Assembly: GCF_000876655.1 (NCBI RefSeq)
Contig: NZ_JYCN01000025.1
Coordinates: 186,001-250,000 of the forward strand
Direction: 5' to 3'
DNA from: Arthrobacter sp. SPG23
GTDB lineage: Bacteria > Actinomycetota > Actinomycetes > Actinomycetales > Micrococcaceae
Length of the DNA: 64,000 nucleotides
Positions 16,335-25,579 of the stretch are shown piece by piece (within the stretch, counting starts at the first letter, position 1; each line of letters begins with the position of its first letter). The translations under genes were made by a program, and so were the position numbers. The notes beneath the pieces were generated by a model. That model saw nothing but the letters and a program-made list of their open reading frames with translations, did not search any database and had not been told where the DNA came from.

Positions 16335-17516
16335 ATGAGCCGCAAAAGTGTGATCTTCGTTGACGCAGGTTTCCTTCTGGCAACGGGCGGGCTGCGGGTC
16401 ACCGGGAACTCGCTGCGCTCTGCCTTTTCCGTCCAGTACAAGAGCCTGGTGGACGGTATCCAGGAATTTGTCAGCGAGCGCGACAGCCGGGATCTGCTGA
16501 GGATGTACTGGTATGACGCCGCCAAGGACGGCGTGTTCAGCGACGAACACAAGCGGATCGGCCTGCTGCCGGGGGTGAAGGTTCGGCTGGGGCGCATGTC
16601 CTACAACGGCGAGCAAAAAGGCGTGGACCTTAAGCTCGGGCTGGACCTCGTGGGGGTGGCGCGGAACCGGTCGGCCGATGTCGCCTACCTTCTCTCCGGC
16701 GACGACGACCTCGCCGAGGCGGTGGAAGCGGCGCAGGACCTCGGTATGAAGGTGGTGCTGCTGGGGATCGAGAACCAGGGCCACCGGCTGGGGGTTACCG
16801 CGGTGGCGGAGCATCTGGCGTTGCAGGTTGACGATATCGCCACGCTTCCGCAGACGCTCCTGGACCGTTGCTTTGCGAAGTCGGCGCCGGTGGCTGAGCT
16901 TGCCGCCTTCGCCGCCGTTTCCTCCGAAACCGGGCCTGCTGAAGTCAGTATTTCCGGCAACGGTGCGGCCCACGTTCCCGGCACGCGGCCTGTTCCCGGG
17001 CCGGGTGTTTTTCCCGCCCGGGGTGCCGACGCGGCTACCGCGGCAGGTTCTGCGGCGGGGTCCGTTTCTGAGGCTGCCGGATCTCCCGTTCCTGCAGAGC
17101 CCGCAGCTGCCGCCGCCGCCGCTGCCGCCCCGGCGGGATCATCCGGCAGGCCGGTGCCGACGCCTGGCCCCCGGCGGGTGCAGCAGGACCTGCGTCCGGT
17201 GCCGGCAGCCGGCGTTGTGCGCCGGGAACCGGTGTATTCCACCGCCACCGGAGCACCCCCCGCGCAAAGCCCCTGGTTCGATCTGGTGGAAAGCGCCGAA
17301 GCAGTGGCTGTGAGTCTTGCGGACAACTGGCACGGGAGCGTCAGCCAGCGGGAACTCAACGAACTCCTCGCCGAGCGTCCGCTGCTGCCGCCGACGATTG
17401 ACCGGGTCCTGATCAAGGACTGTGCCGCGAAGATCGGCGAAGCGAAGACGGACCTCCAGGACATCCGGAAGGCCATCCGTGCGGCGTTCTGGCGCCGCCT
17501 CGATGAGCTTGTGTAA
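16335..17516 (+). CDS. NYN/PIN-like domain protein
   Basis: A 393-residue protein whose first 175 residues form a NYN (PIN-fold, LabA-like) nuclease domain: VIFVDAGFLLATGG, MYWYDAAKDG, QKGVDLKLGLDLVGVA and YLLSGDDDLAEAVEAAQDLGMKV provide acidic residues in the order expected for metal binding. A low-complexity Ala/Pro/Gly linker (about 210-300) separates it from a C-terminal helical domain (AVSLADNWHGSVSQRELNELL). Likely an RNase acting on tRNA or other RNA; unproven. ATG 16335 has TATGCT 7 nt upstream, suggesting a leaderless mRNA; ATG 16323 is less likely. Confidence 0.82.
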   Translation: MSRKSVIFVDAGFLLATGGLRVTGNSLRSAFSVQYKSLVDGIQEFVSERDSRDLLRMYWYDAAKDGVFSDEHKRIGLLPGVKVRLGRMSYNGEQKGVDLKLGLDLVGVARNRSADVAYLLSGDDDLAEAVEAAQDLGMKVVLLGIENQGHRLGVTAVAEHLALQVDDIATLPQTLLDRCFAKSAPVAELAAFAAVSSETGPAEVSISGNGAAHVPGTRPVPGPGVFPARGADAATAAGSAAGSVSEAAGSPVPAEPAAAAAAAAAPAGSSGRPVPTPGPRRVQQDLRPVPAAGVVRREPVYSTATGAPPAQSPWFDLVESAEAVAVSLADNWHGSVSQRELNELLAERPLLPPTIDRVLIKDCAAKIGEAKTDLQDIRKAIRAAFWRRLDELV

Positions 17517-17604
17517 GAACAGCACCGCGAGAACGTGCTGCGGCGGCCCCTGCCGGGACCGCCCGCGGGACCGGGCCGCCCTTTTCAGCGGGTAAGTTGG
17601 AGGT

Positions 17605-18066
17605 ATGCTTTCACGTTCTTCCGGGCCGCAACGACTGCCTGCACTGAGGCGCATCGTCGGCGCGGCGTCCGTGGGCGCCTGCCTTGTGGTGGCCGCCTCG
17701 GCGTGCTCATCTGCGGTTTCCATCGAGAATGCCGACGTCCCGGCCTGGAAGGCCACCGCGCTGCCGACGGCCAGCGGAACGGTGCTCGAGGATGCCGGTA
17801 AGATCCTCAACCGCGAGCCGCTGGTCAAGGACGCGGCCGACGTTCCGGCCGGCGTGTACACCCTCACCATGACGTGCGACGGCGGCGGCAAGGCCTTCTT
17901 CACCGTCACGGCCGGCGGCACGAAGCTCGCCGAGGCCGGGGCCGCCTGCAACGGCAGCCGGGAGAGCGCCAAAATAACCGTGCCCGCCGCCGGCGCCGTG
18001 CAGGTCAGCGCCTCCAGCGTGGATGCTCCGCTGATTTACGCCTATCATCTGGCCGCCGGCAGCTAG
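17605..18066 (+). CDS. putative lipoprotein, copy 1 of a four-gene cluster
   Basis: A 153-residue secreted protein with a basic N-terminus, hydrophobic segment and lipobox VVAASAC (lipidated C34). The mature part is a small beta-rich domain: VPAGVYTLTMTCDGGGKAFF, then VTAGGTKLAEAGAACN with a second cysteine, and APLIYAYHLAAG at the end. I recognise no named family. The same order (lipobox, VPAG-Y-LT--C, second Cys, -AY- near the end) recurs in the next three genes. A TAAGTT at 17593-17598 ends 6 nt before the ATG. Confidence 0.75.
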   Translation: MLSRSSGPQRLPALRRIVGAASVGACLVVAASACSSAVSIENADVPAWKATALPTASGTVLEDAGKILNREPLVKDAADVPAGVYTLTMTCDGGGKAFFTVTAGGTKLAEAGAACNGSRESAKITVPAAGAVQVSASSVDAPLIYAYHLAAGS

Positions 18067-18098
18067 CTCTGTGACTTGCACCGTCTGCGGAGGTGCGT

Positions 18099-18998
18099 AT
18101 GCTCAGGGACATGTCAGCTCTCTGGGGGAAGCGGATGAAGGGCGTCGCCGCAGTTGTGCCGGCTCTGGGCCTGCTCGCGGCGTCGCTGGGCGGCTGTGAA
18201 TACGCGGACGACGGCGGTCCGCCGGGCGTTGCTGCGTCGGCGCCGCCGTCGAACGCCGGCCCGGGACACCCGGACTCCGGGGTTGCATCGAACTCTCCCG
18301 CGGTTCCACCTGAACAGGCCAACGACGAACAGATGAGGCGGCTTCTGGGTCCGCCGGGAACCGATGAGCTTCCATACCTCACCGCAACAGGGGCAGCGGC
18401 CGCGTGGAGCGCCGATGTTCCGGCCGGCGACTATCTCCTGACGGCTGCGTGCGTTGCCGCGCAGTATGCAGAGCTCGAGGTACGCCTGGGCGGGGCCGAC
18501 GCCGAGGAGTCAAACATCCTCTGCCATACACGGCGGGTCATGCGCCTCACCCACCAGGGCGGCCTGATCACGGCAAGGGTGGCGGCCGCCGCCGACCCGC
18601 ACTTCGGCGCCAGCGGCGTCCGGCTGGAACCATACCCTGAAGTACCGGGTTCATCGGCGGGTCCGGCCAACGGCTGGGCCGCGGAACAACTCGGTCCGGA
18701 GCAACCCGGAGAGGTGCGGGGCTATCCGGTGCCGGGCCAGTGGCATCGTTCCGGGCCGGTTGAGTCTCCCGGAACACTGACCCTCACCTTTGTCTGCGAA
18801 GGCACTGGCGCCGTCGAGATAACGGTATTCAAACCCAACGGTGACGATCTGCACGCTGGCAGCGGCTTCACGTGCGGCAGGCCTTTTCCTGCGGATATTC
18901 CTGTGGGACCGGACGGCGTCCTGGTGAGGGTGGATGCCACCCATGATCCGGTCCGGGCTGCGTACAGCCTGCTGCCGTCCACTGGGGGCGGGCAGTAG
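18099..18998 (+). CDS. putative lipoprotein, copy 2, with two domains
   Basis: A 299-residue lipoprotein with signal peptide and lipobox SLGGC (C33), followed by GCEYADDGG, a motif shared with copies 3 and 4. A Pro/Ala-rich linker leads to two similar beta domains: the first near VPAGDYLLTAACVAAQYAEL with ILCHTRRV, the second near GTLTLTFVCEGTGAVEI with FTCGRPF and AAYSLLP. It thus looks like an internal duplication of the single domain in copy 1. The start is ATG 18099, 6 nt after GGAGG. The next gene overlaps its stop codon by 1 nt. Confidence 0.75.
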   Translation: MLRDMSALWGKRMKGVAAVVPALGLLAASLGGCEYADDGGPPGVAASAPPSNAGPGHPDSGVASNSPAVPPEQANDEQMRRLLGPPGTDELPYLTATGAAAAWSADVPAGDYLLTAACVAAQYAELEVRLGGADAEESNILCHTRRVMRLTHQGGLITARVAAAADPHFGASGVRLEPYPEVPGSSAGPANGWAAEQLGPEQPGEVRGYPVPGQWHRSGPVESPGTLTLTFVCEGTGAVEITVFKPNGDDLHAGSGFTCGRPFPADIPVGPDGVLVRVDATHDPVRAAYSLLPSTGGGQ

Positions 18999-19564
18999 TG
19001 GCGGTCCGGGCGCCAAAACGCGCGGTGTTCCTGGTGGCCGGCGCCGTGCTTGGTGCCCTCGTCGCCGCCAGCCTGGCCGGCTGCGAATACGCGAACGACG
19101 TCGGGCCGGAGCCGTCCCGCTCCGCTGGCGCGACGGGCAGCAGTGGCGCAAGCCCCTTGCCGCTGCCTTCCACGGATCCTGAACTTTTAGCGGAATTGGA
19201 CCGCAACATGGCCGCCGTCGAACTGCTGCTGGCGGATGTCCCTGTGGGTGCGGGCGGGGCTGCCGGCGCCATCAGCGGGCACGGCGGAGCCGGAGGCGGA
19301 CTGACGTACAAAGGCGTACTGACCGGGGCAGGCACGTATACCGTCACGGCCGTCTGCGTGGGGGCGGAGCAGGCGCAACTGGTAGTGACGTCCCGCGGAT
19401 CCGCCCCGGGCTCCCACGGCATGGACGTGCCCTGCGGGCAACCGGTCACCCAGCAGGTTGAGTTGGGAACGGGCCCGGTAACCGCCTATATCGTGAGTCC
19501 GGACGAGGGCATAGTCTACAAAGCCGCAGTGGGGGCGGTTCGGATTCTGGAGCCCTCGCCCTGA
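18998..19564 (+). CDS. putative lipoprotein, copy 3
   Basis: A 188-residue lipoprotein with lipobox SLAGC (C29) followed by EYANDVGPEP. The domain carries GAGTYTVTAVCVGAEQAQLVV, VPCGQPV and VTAYIVSP in the same order as its neighbours. The GTG start overlaps the TAG of copy 2 (TAGTG), so the two are translationally coupled. No known family. Confidence 0.72.
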   Translation: MAVRAPKRAVFLVAGAVLGALVAASLAGCEYANDVGPEPSRSAGATGSSGASPLPLPSTDPELLAELDRNMAAVELLLADVPVGAGGAAGAISGHGGAGGGLTYKGVLTGAGTYTVTAVCVGAEQAQLVVTSRGSAPGSHGMDVPCGQPVTQQVELGTGPVTAYIVSPDEGIVYKAAVGAVRILEPSP

Positions 19565-19637
19565 CGTCCGGCCGGGGCTGCCGCCGCGCGTCCGGCCGCC
19601 TCTGGTTTGGGGGTGGCGGCGGGCCTAGAGTCAGAGT

Positions 19638-20177
19638 ATGCACACCGTGCAGGCACCAAGGGTGCCACGGCGTACGGCCGCGGCGGCCGCCGTCGTGCTT
19701 TCCGGTGTGCTGGCCGCTGGAGCGGCGCTGAGCGGTTGTGAGTACGTGTACGACGACGGCCGCGGGCCGCTGCCCACCGCGACGGCGCCGCCCTTCACCG
19801 ACGCGGCGCTCCCGCAGGACCCGCGGCGGAACCTCCCCGTAACGGGCGCTGAACTGGATGCCTGGGTTGAGCGGGTGCTCCCGGAGACAGCCGGCCAGGT
19901 CTTCCACACGGGTTTCGGCCTGCTCAAGGCGGGCACCACACGCCAGGAAAGCACCGGGCAGCTGCCCAGCGGCACGTACTCGCTGACGCTGGCCTGCAAG
20001 AGCCCTCGCAGGGTGTCATTCACGGTACGCAACGGGGAACTCTCCCTCGTGGACCTGAGCCTGCGGTGCGGAACGTCAAGGGTGAACGTGGTCCATGTGT
20101 CCAACGACGCCGTGCTCAGCGTGGAAGTGGCGGCCCAGTCGGCAGCGAACTTCGCCTACCGGATCAGCCGGATCTGA
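19638..20177 (+). CDS. putative lipoprotein, copy 4
   Basis: A 179-residue lipoprotein with lipobox ALSGC (C34) followed by EYVYDDGRGP. The mature domain shows LPSGTYSLTLACKSPRRVSF, LSLRCGTSRV and ANFAYRISRI, matching the order seen in the other three. TAGAGT (19626-19631) ends 6 nt before ATG 19638, so it may have its own leaderless promoter although it follows copy 3 by only 73 nt. No known family or function. Confidence 0.72.
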   Translation: MHTVQAPRVPRRTAAAAAVVLSGVLAAGAALSGCEYVYDDGRGPLPTATAPPFTDAALPQDPRRNLPVTGAELDAWVERVLPETAGQVFHTGFGLLKAGTTRQESTGQLPSGTYSLTLACKSPRRVSFTVRNGELSLVDLSLRCGTSRVNVVHVSNDAVLSVEVAAQSAANFAYRISRI

Positions 20178-20194
20178 ACACCGCGATGCCGAAC

Positions 20195-21088
20195 TTATGC
20201 GGCGCAGCCTTCCGGGCAGCGGAGCGTCTCCGGGCTGGAGGCGCAATCCTGGCAGTAGAGCGTGAGCGTGCGGCAGCTCGGGTTGGAACAGTTCTCGAAC
20301 TTGCTGGTGGGGGCCGAACAGCGGACACACTCGCCGATCGTCTTGGCTTCGTCGCTGAATTCCAGGTGCATGCGCTTGTCGAAGACGTACAGGGACCCTT
20401 CCCAGAGGCCCTGGTCCTTGAAGGTCTCGCCGTAGCGGACAATGCCGCCGTCGAGCTGGTAGACCTCCTTGAAGCCGCGGTTCACCATGAGGCTCGAAAG
20501 CACCTCGCAGCGGATCCCGCCGGTGCAGTAGGTGACCACCGGCTTGTCCTTGAGGGAGTCGTATTTGCCGGACTCGAGTTCCTTGATGAAGTCGTGCGTG
20601 GTGGCAACGTCGGGGACGATTGCGTCCTTGAACTTGCCGATCTGGGCTTCAAACGCGTTGCGTCCGTCGAAGAACACCACGTCCTCGCCGTTTTCCTTCT
20701 TGGCATCGACCAGCTGGTGGAGTTCCTCGGGCTTGAGATGGGTGCCTCCGCCCACCACTCCATTGGCGTCCACCTTGAGTTCGCCGGGGGCTCCGAAGGA
20801 AACGATCTCGTCCCGTACCTTGACGCTGAGCCGGGGGAAGTCCTCCGCTCCGCCGTCGGACCACTTGACGTCAATGCCGTGGAAGCCCTTGTATTCGCGG
20901 GTCGTCTTCACGTACTGCTTGACGGCTTTCAGCTCGCCGCCGACTGTCGCGTTGATGCCGTCCTTGGAGATGAGGATGCGACCGGTAAGGCCCAGCTTTT
21001 CGCAGAGGGCGCGCTGCCACAGGCGCACGGCATCGGGGTCGGCGATCGGAGTAAAGCCGTAAAAGAGCACAATTCGGTTCAAAGCCAC
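20195..21088 (-). CDS. trhO: tRNA uridine(34) hydroxylase, rhodanese family
   Basis: A 297-residue YceA/TrhO-type protein. TrhO hydroxylates U34 of certain tRNAs using prephenate-independent oxygen chemistry. An N-terminal acylphosphatase-like domain ([35 protein letters not shown]) precedes a rhodanese domain with the active-site loop [11 protein letters not shown]. The C-terminus has paired cysteines ([27 protein letters not shown]), probably zinc-binding. The start is GTG 21088 with TACCCT 7 nt upstream (leaderless). It converges on lipoprotein copy 4 with 17 nt between. Confidence 0.9.
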   Translation of the reverse strand: MALNRIVLFYGFTPIADPDAVRLWQRALCEKLGLTGRILISKDGINATVGGELKAVKQYVKTTREYKGFHGIDVKWSDGGAEDFPRLSVKVRDEIVSFGAPGELKVDANGVVGGGTHLKPEELHQLVDAKKENGEDVVFFDGRNAFEAQIGKFKDAIVPDVATTHDFIKELESGKYDSLKDKPVVTYCTGGIRCEVLSSLMVNRGFKEVYQLDGGIVRYGETFKDQGLWEGSLYVFDKRMHLEFSDEAKTIGECVRCSAPTSKFENCSNPSCRTLTLYCQDCASSPETLRCPEGCAA

Positions 21089-21240
21089 GTATTTAAGGGT
21101 ACTTGCTGACCGAAAGCGGCTGAAACGCTGAATCGGGGGCCTTGGCCTCTACCAGCGGCTCCGATCACAATTCAATAGCAAGCCTGCTTCCCGGGCCATA
21201 CCCCCTGTTGCTTGGGGCAGGGCTGGAATACTCTCATCAC

Positions 21241-21933
21241 ATGAGCCCAGACGCCATGGTTGAAGACATCACCCGCCTCGTGGAAATCTGGGTGACCGGA
21301 TGGGCCGGTTGCCGAGGCTACGAGACGCGAACGGAAGGCCGCTTCCCGGCCGCGCTGCGCGCGGACACCACCAAGGAATGGGAATATTTCGCCCACGATC
21401 CCTCCGATACCGAATTCGCCGAGCTGGCTGCGAAGACGGCGGAAGCGCCGGCCAGGATCCTCACCGTGCTCACCAACGACGTCGCGCGGTACACCTATCT
21501 GGCCCAGCAACATGGCCTGAACGTCACCTCCGCCTCGCAGACCATGATGATCGTGGACATGGAGACGCAGGACTCCGAAGATCCGTGGCTCTCCGATGAC
21601 GACCTGCAGCTCACCACGTCCAAGGACGACGGCGTCCACCATGCAGTGGTGCGCGCCGGCGAATCCGTGGCTGCGAGCGGCCGCGTGTTCGTGGTGGGAC
21701 ACACGGCCGTGTTCGACAAGATTGTCACCGAACCGGCCTATCAGCGGCGCGGGCTGGGGAGTTTCATCATGAAGGCTTTGGCGGCGCAGGCGTTCGAGCA
21801 CGATGTGGAAAACGGCCTGCTGCTGGCCTCCCTGGACGGCCAGAAGCTGTACTCGCACCTGGGTTGGACAACCCTGTGCCACGTGCTGATGCTGTCCTCG
21901 TCAGACGAAGGCGCCGACCTTTCCGTCGGCTGA
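21241..21933 (+). CDS. GNAT family N-acetyltransferase
   Basis: A 230-residue protein with a C-terminal acetyltransferase core: FDKIVTEPAYQRRGLGSFIMKALAAQA is the acetyl-CoA pyrophosphate loop (Q/RxxGxG/A), followed by GLLLASLDGQKLYSHLGW. The N-terminal half (GCRGYETRTEGRF) is unlike standard GNATs but is common in actinobacterial members. The substrate is unknown. ATG 21241 lies 6 nt after TACTCT, consistent with a leaderless start. Confidence 0.82.
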   Translation: MSPDAMVEDITRLVEIWVTGWAGCRGYETRTEGRFPAALRADTTKEWEYFAHDPSDTEFAELAAKTAEAPARILTVLTNDVARYTYLAQQHGLNVTSASQTMMIVDMETQDSEDPWLSDDDLQLTTSKDDGVHHAVVRAGESVAASGRVFVVGHTAVFDKIVTEPAYQRRGLGSFIMKALAAQAFEHDVENGLLLASLDGQKLYSHLGWTTLCHVLMLSSSDEGADLSVG

Positions 21934-22061
21934 CACCGCTCCCTCCGGCGGAAACACGCTTCGGCCGACGCCGTTGGTTGGACCGGTTCGCCACGCCGGA
22001 GTTGTTGGAGCCCGGGCTGCCAGAGGCCGGGCGATTTGAGCCCGGATGAAACAATATTGAA

Positions 22062-24491
22062 GTGAACCCGCATGACTCCCTGATTCCGCTGCTGGGCCGT
22101 GGCCCGGACCCGGAGCAGCTGCGTCATGTCCGCACCATTCCCGCCCGGGAGGCCGTAAACGAGCCGTGGCCGGAATGGGCCCACCCCGATCTCATCAACG
22201 CCTACGGCTCCGTAGGCATCCATGAGCCGTACCGTCACCAGATCCAGGCGGCGAACCTTGCCCACGGCGGGGAACATGTGGTGATTGCCACCGGCACCGC
22301 CTCCGGTAAGTCGCTGGCGTATCAGCTGCCTGCGCTGGACGCGATCCACCGCTCGGAACTTCGGGTACTTTCGGAGCCGGGAAAGATCCACGACGACGGC
22401 GCCGTGGCCTTGTACCTCTCCCCCACCAAGGCGCTGGCCGCCGACCAGCTTGCCGCCGTCCGCTCGCTCAGGCTCCCGACTGTCAGGGCCGAAACGTACG
22501 ACGGCGACACCGACCCGGCGTCACGGCGCTGGATCCGGGACCACGCAAACCTCATTCTGGCCAACCCCGATATGCTGCACTTCGGCATCCTGCCCAACCA
22601 CGCCTGGTGGGCCAGCTTCTTCCGCCGGCTCAAATACGTGATCGTGGACGAAGCCCACAGCTACCGCGGCGTCTTCGGATCCCACGTGGCCAACCTGATG
22701 CGCCGGTTGCGGCGAATCTGCGCCTATTACAGCACCAGCACGTCCCAGCCTGGTCCGGTGTTCATCGCGGCATCGGCCACTGCGTCCGAGCCGGGAACGT
22801 CCTTCGGGAGGCTCATCGGTGCGCCGGTCCGGGCCGTGTCCGAGGATTCCTCACCGCACGGCTCCACCACCGTGGCTTTCTGGGAACCTGCCCTCACTGA
22901 ACTACGCGGCGAGAACGGTGCCAAGGAACGCAGAACCGCCGTGGCCGAAACCGCTGACCTGCTGGCGAACCTGGTCTCCTCCCGGATCCGGACCATCGCG
23001 TTCATCAAGTCCCGGCGCGGGGCCGAGACCATCTCAGCGATCACCAAGCGGCTCCTGGACGAGGTGGATCCCAGCCTGCCCCAGCGTGTTGCCGCCTACC
23101 GTTCCGGCTACCTCCCCGAGGAGCGGCGGGCGCTGGAGAAGGCCCTGAGGTCAGGGGAACTCCTGGGCGTCTCCAGCACCTCCGCCCTTGAACTCGGCAT
23201 CGACATCTCCGGGCTCGACGCCGTCCTGGTTGCCGGCTGGCCCGGCACCAGGGCTTCCCTCTTCCAGCAGATCGGCCGGGCGGGGCGCGCCGGCCAGGAC
23301 GCCATCGCTGCTTTCGTGGCCAGCGATGACCCGCTGGACACCTACCTGGTGAACCACCCGGAAGCCATCTTTGACGTGTCCGTTGAGGCCACGGTGTTCG
23401 ATCCCTCCAATCCCTATGTGCTGGGGCCGCACCTGTGTGCCGCCGCAGCTGAACTGCCGCTGGGTTACACGGAGCTTGATCTGTTCGGCCCCACCTCGGA
23501 GAAACTCCTCGACCAGCTCGTCGCCCAGGGTTACCTGCGCAAACGTCCCGCCGGCTGGTTCTGGACCCACCCGCAGAGCGCGGCGGCCATGGTGAACCTG
23601 AGGGCGGACGGCGGCGGGCCGGTAAGCATTGTCGACGCCGAGACGGGCTCACTGCTCGGCACCATGGACTCGCCGCAAACGCATTACCAGGCCCACACGG
23701 GCGCCGTGTACGTGCATCAGGGCGACAGCTATGTGGTGGAGGACCTGAACGAGGCGGACCACTGTGTGATGGTGCGCCGCGCCAACCCCGATTACTACAC
23801 CACTGCCCGTGACGTGACCCAGATCGAAGTCCTGGAAACGCAGCGGACCGCCCAGTGGGGCGACGTCGCCGTGCACTTCGGGGACGTGAAGGTGACAACA
23901 CAGGTGGTTTCCTTCCAGCGCAAGGCACTGATTTCGAATGAAATTCTGGGCGAGGAACCGCTGGAGCTGGGCGCCAGGGACCTGTTCACCAAGGCTGTCT
24001 GGTTTGTGGTGGACAACCGATCGCTGACGGGGGCGGGCTTGATCGAAGCCCAGTTCCCCGGCGCCCTGCACGCGGCCGAACACGCCGCCATCGGGCTGCT
24101 CCCGCTCGTCGCCTCCAGCGACCGCTGGGACATCGGCGGGGTATCCACCGCCATACACGCCGACACCGGGGTGCCCACGATCTTCGTGTACGACGGGCAC
24201 CCCGGCGGCGCGGGCTTTGCCGAACGCGGCTTCGACAAGGCCAAGGTGTGGCTTTCCGCGACCCGTGACGCCATCGCGGCCTGCGAGTGCGACGCAGGCT
24301 GCCCGTCCTGTGTCCAGTCGCCCAAGTGCGGCAACAAGAACAACCCGCTGGACAAGGCGGCGGCGATCACCTTGATAGACGTACTTCTGAAGGACTCCAC
24401 CGAGCAGCCCGCCGAGCAGCCGCATGCTGAACTGGCGACGGGTGCCCACGCCGAGGCTGCCCGGCCGGCGGAGCACGCCGCCCGGTTCTGA
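22062..24491 (+). CDS. DEAD/DEAH box helicase with DUF1998 domain (MrfA-like)
   Basis: An 809-residue superfamily 2 helicase. Walker A is ATGTASGKSLAYQLP near residue 75, the DEAH-type motif is IVDEAHSYRG, then SATASEPG (motif III), and helicase C motifs SSTSALELGIDISGLDAVL and QQIGRAGRAGQDA. The C-terminal DUF1998 region ends in a cysteine cluster, CECDAGCPSCVQSPKCG, as in Bacillus MrfA, a mitomycin-repair helicase. It corresponds to Rv3649 beside the Tad cluster. The start is GTG 22062 with AACAAT 6 nt upstream. A GC-rich Ala/Glu tail follows the cysteine cluster. Confidence 0.92.
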   Translation: MNPHDSLIPLLGRGPDPEQLRHVRTIPAREAVNEPWPEWAHPDLINAYGSVGIHEPYRHQIQAANLAHGGEHVVIATGTASGKSLAYQLPALDAIHRSELRVLSEPGKIHDDGAVALYLSPTKALAADQLAAVRSLRLPTVRAETYDGDTDPASRRWIRDHANLILANPDMLHFGILPNHAWWASFFRRLKYVIVDEAHSYRGVFGSHVANLMRRLRRICAYYSTSTSQPGPVFIAASATASEPGTSFGRLIGAPVRAVSEDSSPHGSTTVAFWEPALTELRGENGAKERRTAVAETADLLANLVSSRIRTIAFIKSRRGAETISAITKRLLDEVDPSLPQRVAAYRSGYLPEERRALEKALRSGELLGVSSTSALELGIDISGLDAVLVAGWPGTRASLFQQIGRAGRAGQDAIAAFVASDDPLDTYLVNHPEAIFDVSVEATVFDPSNPYVLGPHLCAAAAELPLGYTELDLFGPTSEKLLDQLVAQGYLRKRPAGWFWTHPQSAAAMVNLRADGGGPVSIVDAETGSLLGTMDSPQTHYQAHTGAVYVHQGDSYVVEDLNEADHCVMVRRANPDYYTTARDVTQIEVLETQRTAQWGDVAVHFGDVKVTTQVVSFQRKALISNEILGEEPLELGARDLFTKAVWFVVDNRSLTGAGLIEAQFPGALHAAEHAAIGLLPLVASSDRWDIGGVSTAIHADTGVPTIFVYDGHPGGAGFAERGFDKAKVWLSATRDAIAACECDAGCPSCVQSPKCGNKNNPLDKAAAITLIDVLLKDSTEQPAEQPHAELATGAHAEAARPAEHAARF

Positions 24492-24569
24492 GCAGGGCTC
24501 TCATGGGTGACCGGTCAGCAGGGCTCTCATGGGTGCCCGGTCAGCAGGGCTCTCATGGGTGCCCGGTCA
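24492..24569. repeat. 26-bp tandem repeat, three copies, between convergent genes
   Basis: Units at 24492-24517, 24518-24543 and 24544-24569 are identical except for one base in the first. They begin directly after the helicase stop codon, and the last three bases of the third unit form the stop codon of the convergent Tad gene. Each unit contains CTCTCATGGGTG and ends CCGGTCA. Confidence 0.9.
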
Positions 24570-24944
24570 CGGAGGAGGACCCGCCCGTGCGTGACCGGTG
24601 GCTGCGCCGACCATGCTTCGGTTCAGGAGCTCCGTTCGGACCTCCACGGTGTCATTTCCCCCTTCCGAGCAACTGGTTATCTTCGCACCTTGCCGGCCCG
24701 CAACATCGGCCGCAACGGAGCACGGCACGCCCTGGCTGATCCCCCGCAACGCGTCGGCTGCCGCCAGCGCGGCGAGGTCGGCGGCCGACGCCGCCCTGGA
24801 CGCCATTACGGCGGACTGGGCCAGGAGCAGCACTAGCGCCATGGCTACAATCACCACTAGTCCGAGCCCGGCGGCAAGGACCGTTCCGGATCCACGTTCA
24901 TTGGTCCGCCCCCGCTCGCCGGCCTCCGGTCCGCGCGCTGCCAC
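24567..24944 (-). CDS. TadE/TadG-like membrane protein (Rv3654c-like)
   Basis: A 125-residue protein with one N-terminal transmembrane segment (GTVLAAGLGLVVIVAMALVL, about residues 20-45) followed by AASAADLAALAAADAL, the hallmark of TadG-like minor pseudopilins. It is the last gene of the minus-strand Tad operon. The start is uncertain: GTG 24944 follows the tadE stop codon by 59 nt with only a weak purine stretch. Its stop codon is formed by the third copy of the 26-bp repeat. Confidence 0.72.
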   Translation of the reverse strand: MAARGPEAGERGRTNERGSGTVLAAGLGLVVIVAMALVLLLAQSAVMASRAASAADLAALAAADALRGISQGVPCSVAADVAGRQGAKITSCSEGGNDTVEVRTELLNRSMVGAATGHARAGPPP

Positions 24945-25003
24945 ATGCCGTGGTGCCGCAATTCCCGGTTCCGGATAGCCCGGTTTTCGGTGCCGCGGCG
25001 GCT

Positions 25004-25579
25004 TCACGAGGCCGCGGCTTCCGGACGCCGTTCCCACGCCTGTCCGGCTCGTGCCGGTGCGGGCCAGGCCTCCGCCGGCGGGACACCTGCGGACTCGGCG
25101 GTTTGGCTCCGGGCAGTCTCGCTCCGGGCCAGGGCCCGGGCTGACAGTGCCCACGGCACGACGGACCCGACGGGACCGGAGACCCTGTCTGAAACCGTGA
25201 CACTGAGCCATTCACCCTCAGCCACGACCACCGATGACGCCGAGGCCCCGGCGAGGTGCCGGACGATCCCTTCCACGGCTCCGGGGTCTTCCCCGCGCGC
25301 CAGTGCCCTCGCCCCGGCCCGTGCCGCTTCTTCGAGCCGCAGCTGGGTAATCCCGGCCCCCGATCCCGCGAGCAGGAGTGCAAGGAGAAGGAGGACCGCC
25401 GGCAACGCCACCGCGAATTCCGCGGTGACAGCTCCACGGTCCTTCCCCGAACCGTTGGGACCCGGACCTCGCAATCCCGCGCCCGGCAACCGCAAACCGC
25501 TGGACCCGGACCAGCTGTGTCCCCGACCGCCGGGCTCCTTCATCGCCGGCATCCGCTGCCGGCGCACCGCTGGCGTCAT
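25004..25579 (-). CDS. TadE family pilus assembly protein
   Basis: A 191-residue minor pseudopilin. GAVTAEFAVALPAVLLLLALLL (about residues 48-70) is the TadE signature: the conserved glutamate of EFA in the N-methylated-like segment starts a single transmembrane helix. The outer part is Ala/Arg-rich. ATG 25579 overlaps the stop of the upstream pilin gene (ATGA), which supports this start even though about 45 residues precede the helix. ATG 25540 would give a more typical short N-terminus. Confidence 0.78.
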   Translation of the reverse strand: MTPAVRRQRMPAMKEPGGRGHSWSGSSGLRLPGAGLRGPGPNGSGKDRGAVTAEFAVALPAVLLLLALLLAGSGAGITQLRLEEAARAGARALARGEDPGAVEGIVRHLAGASASSVVVAEGEWLSVTVSDRVSGPVGSVVPWALSARALARSETARSQTAESAGVPPAEAWPAPARAGQAWERRPEAAAS

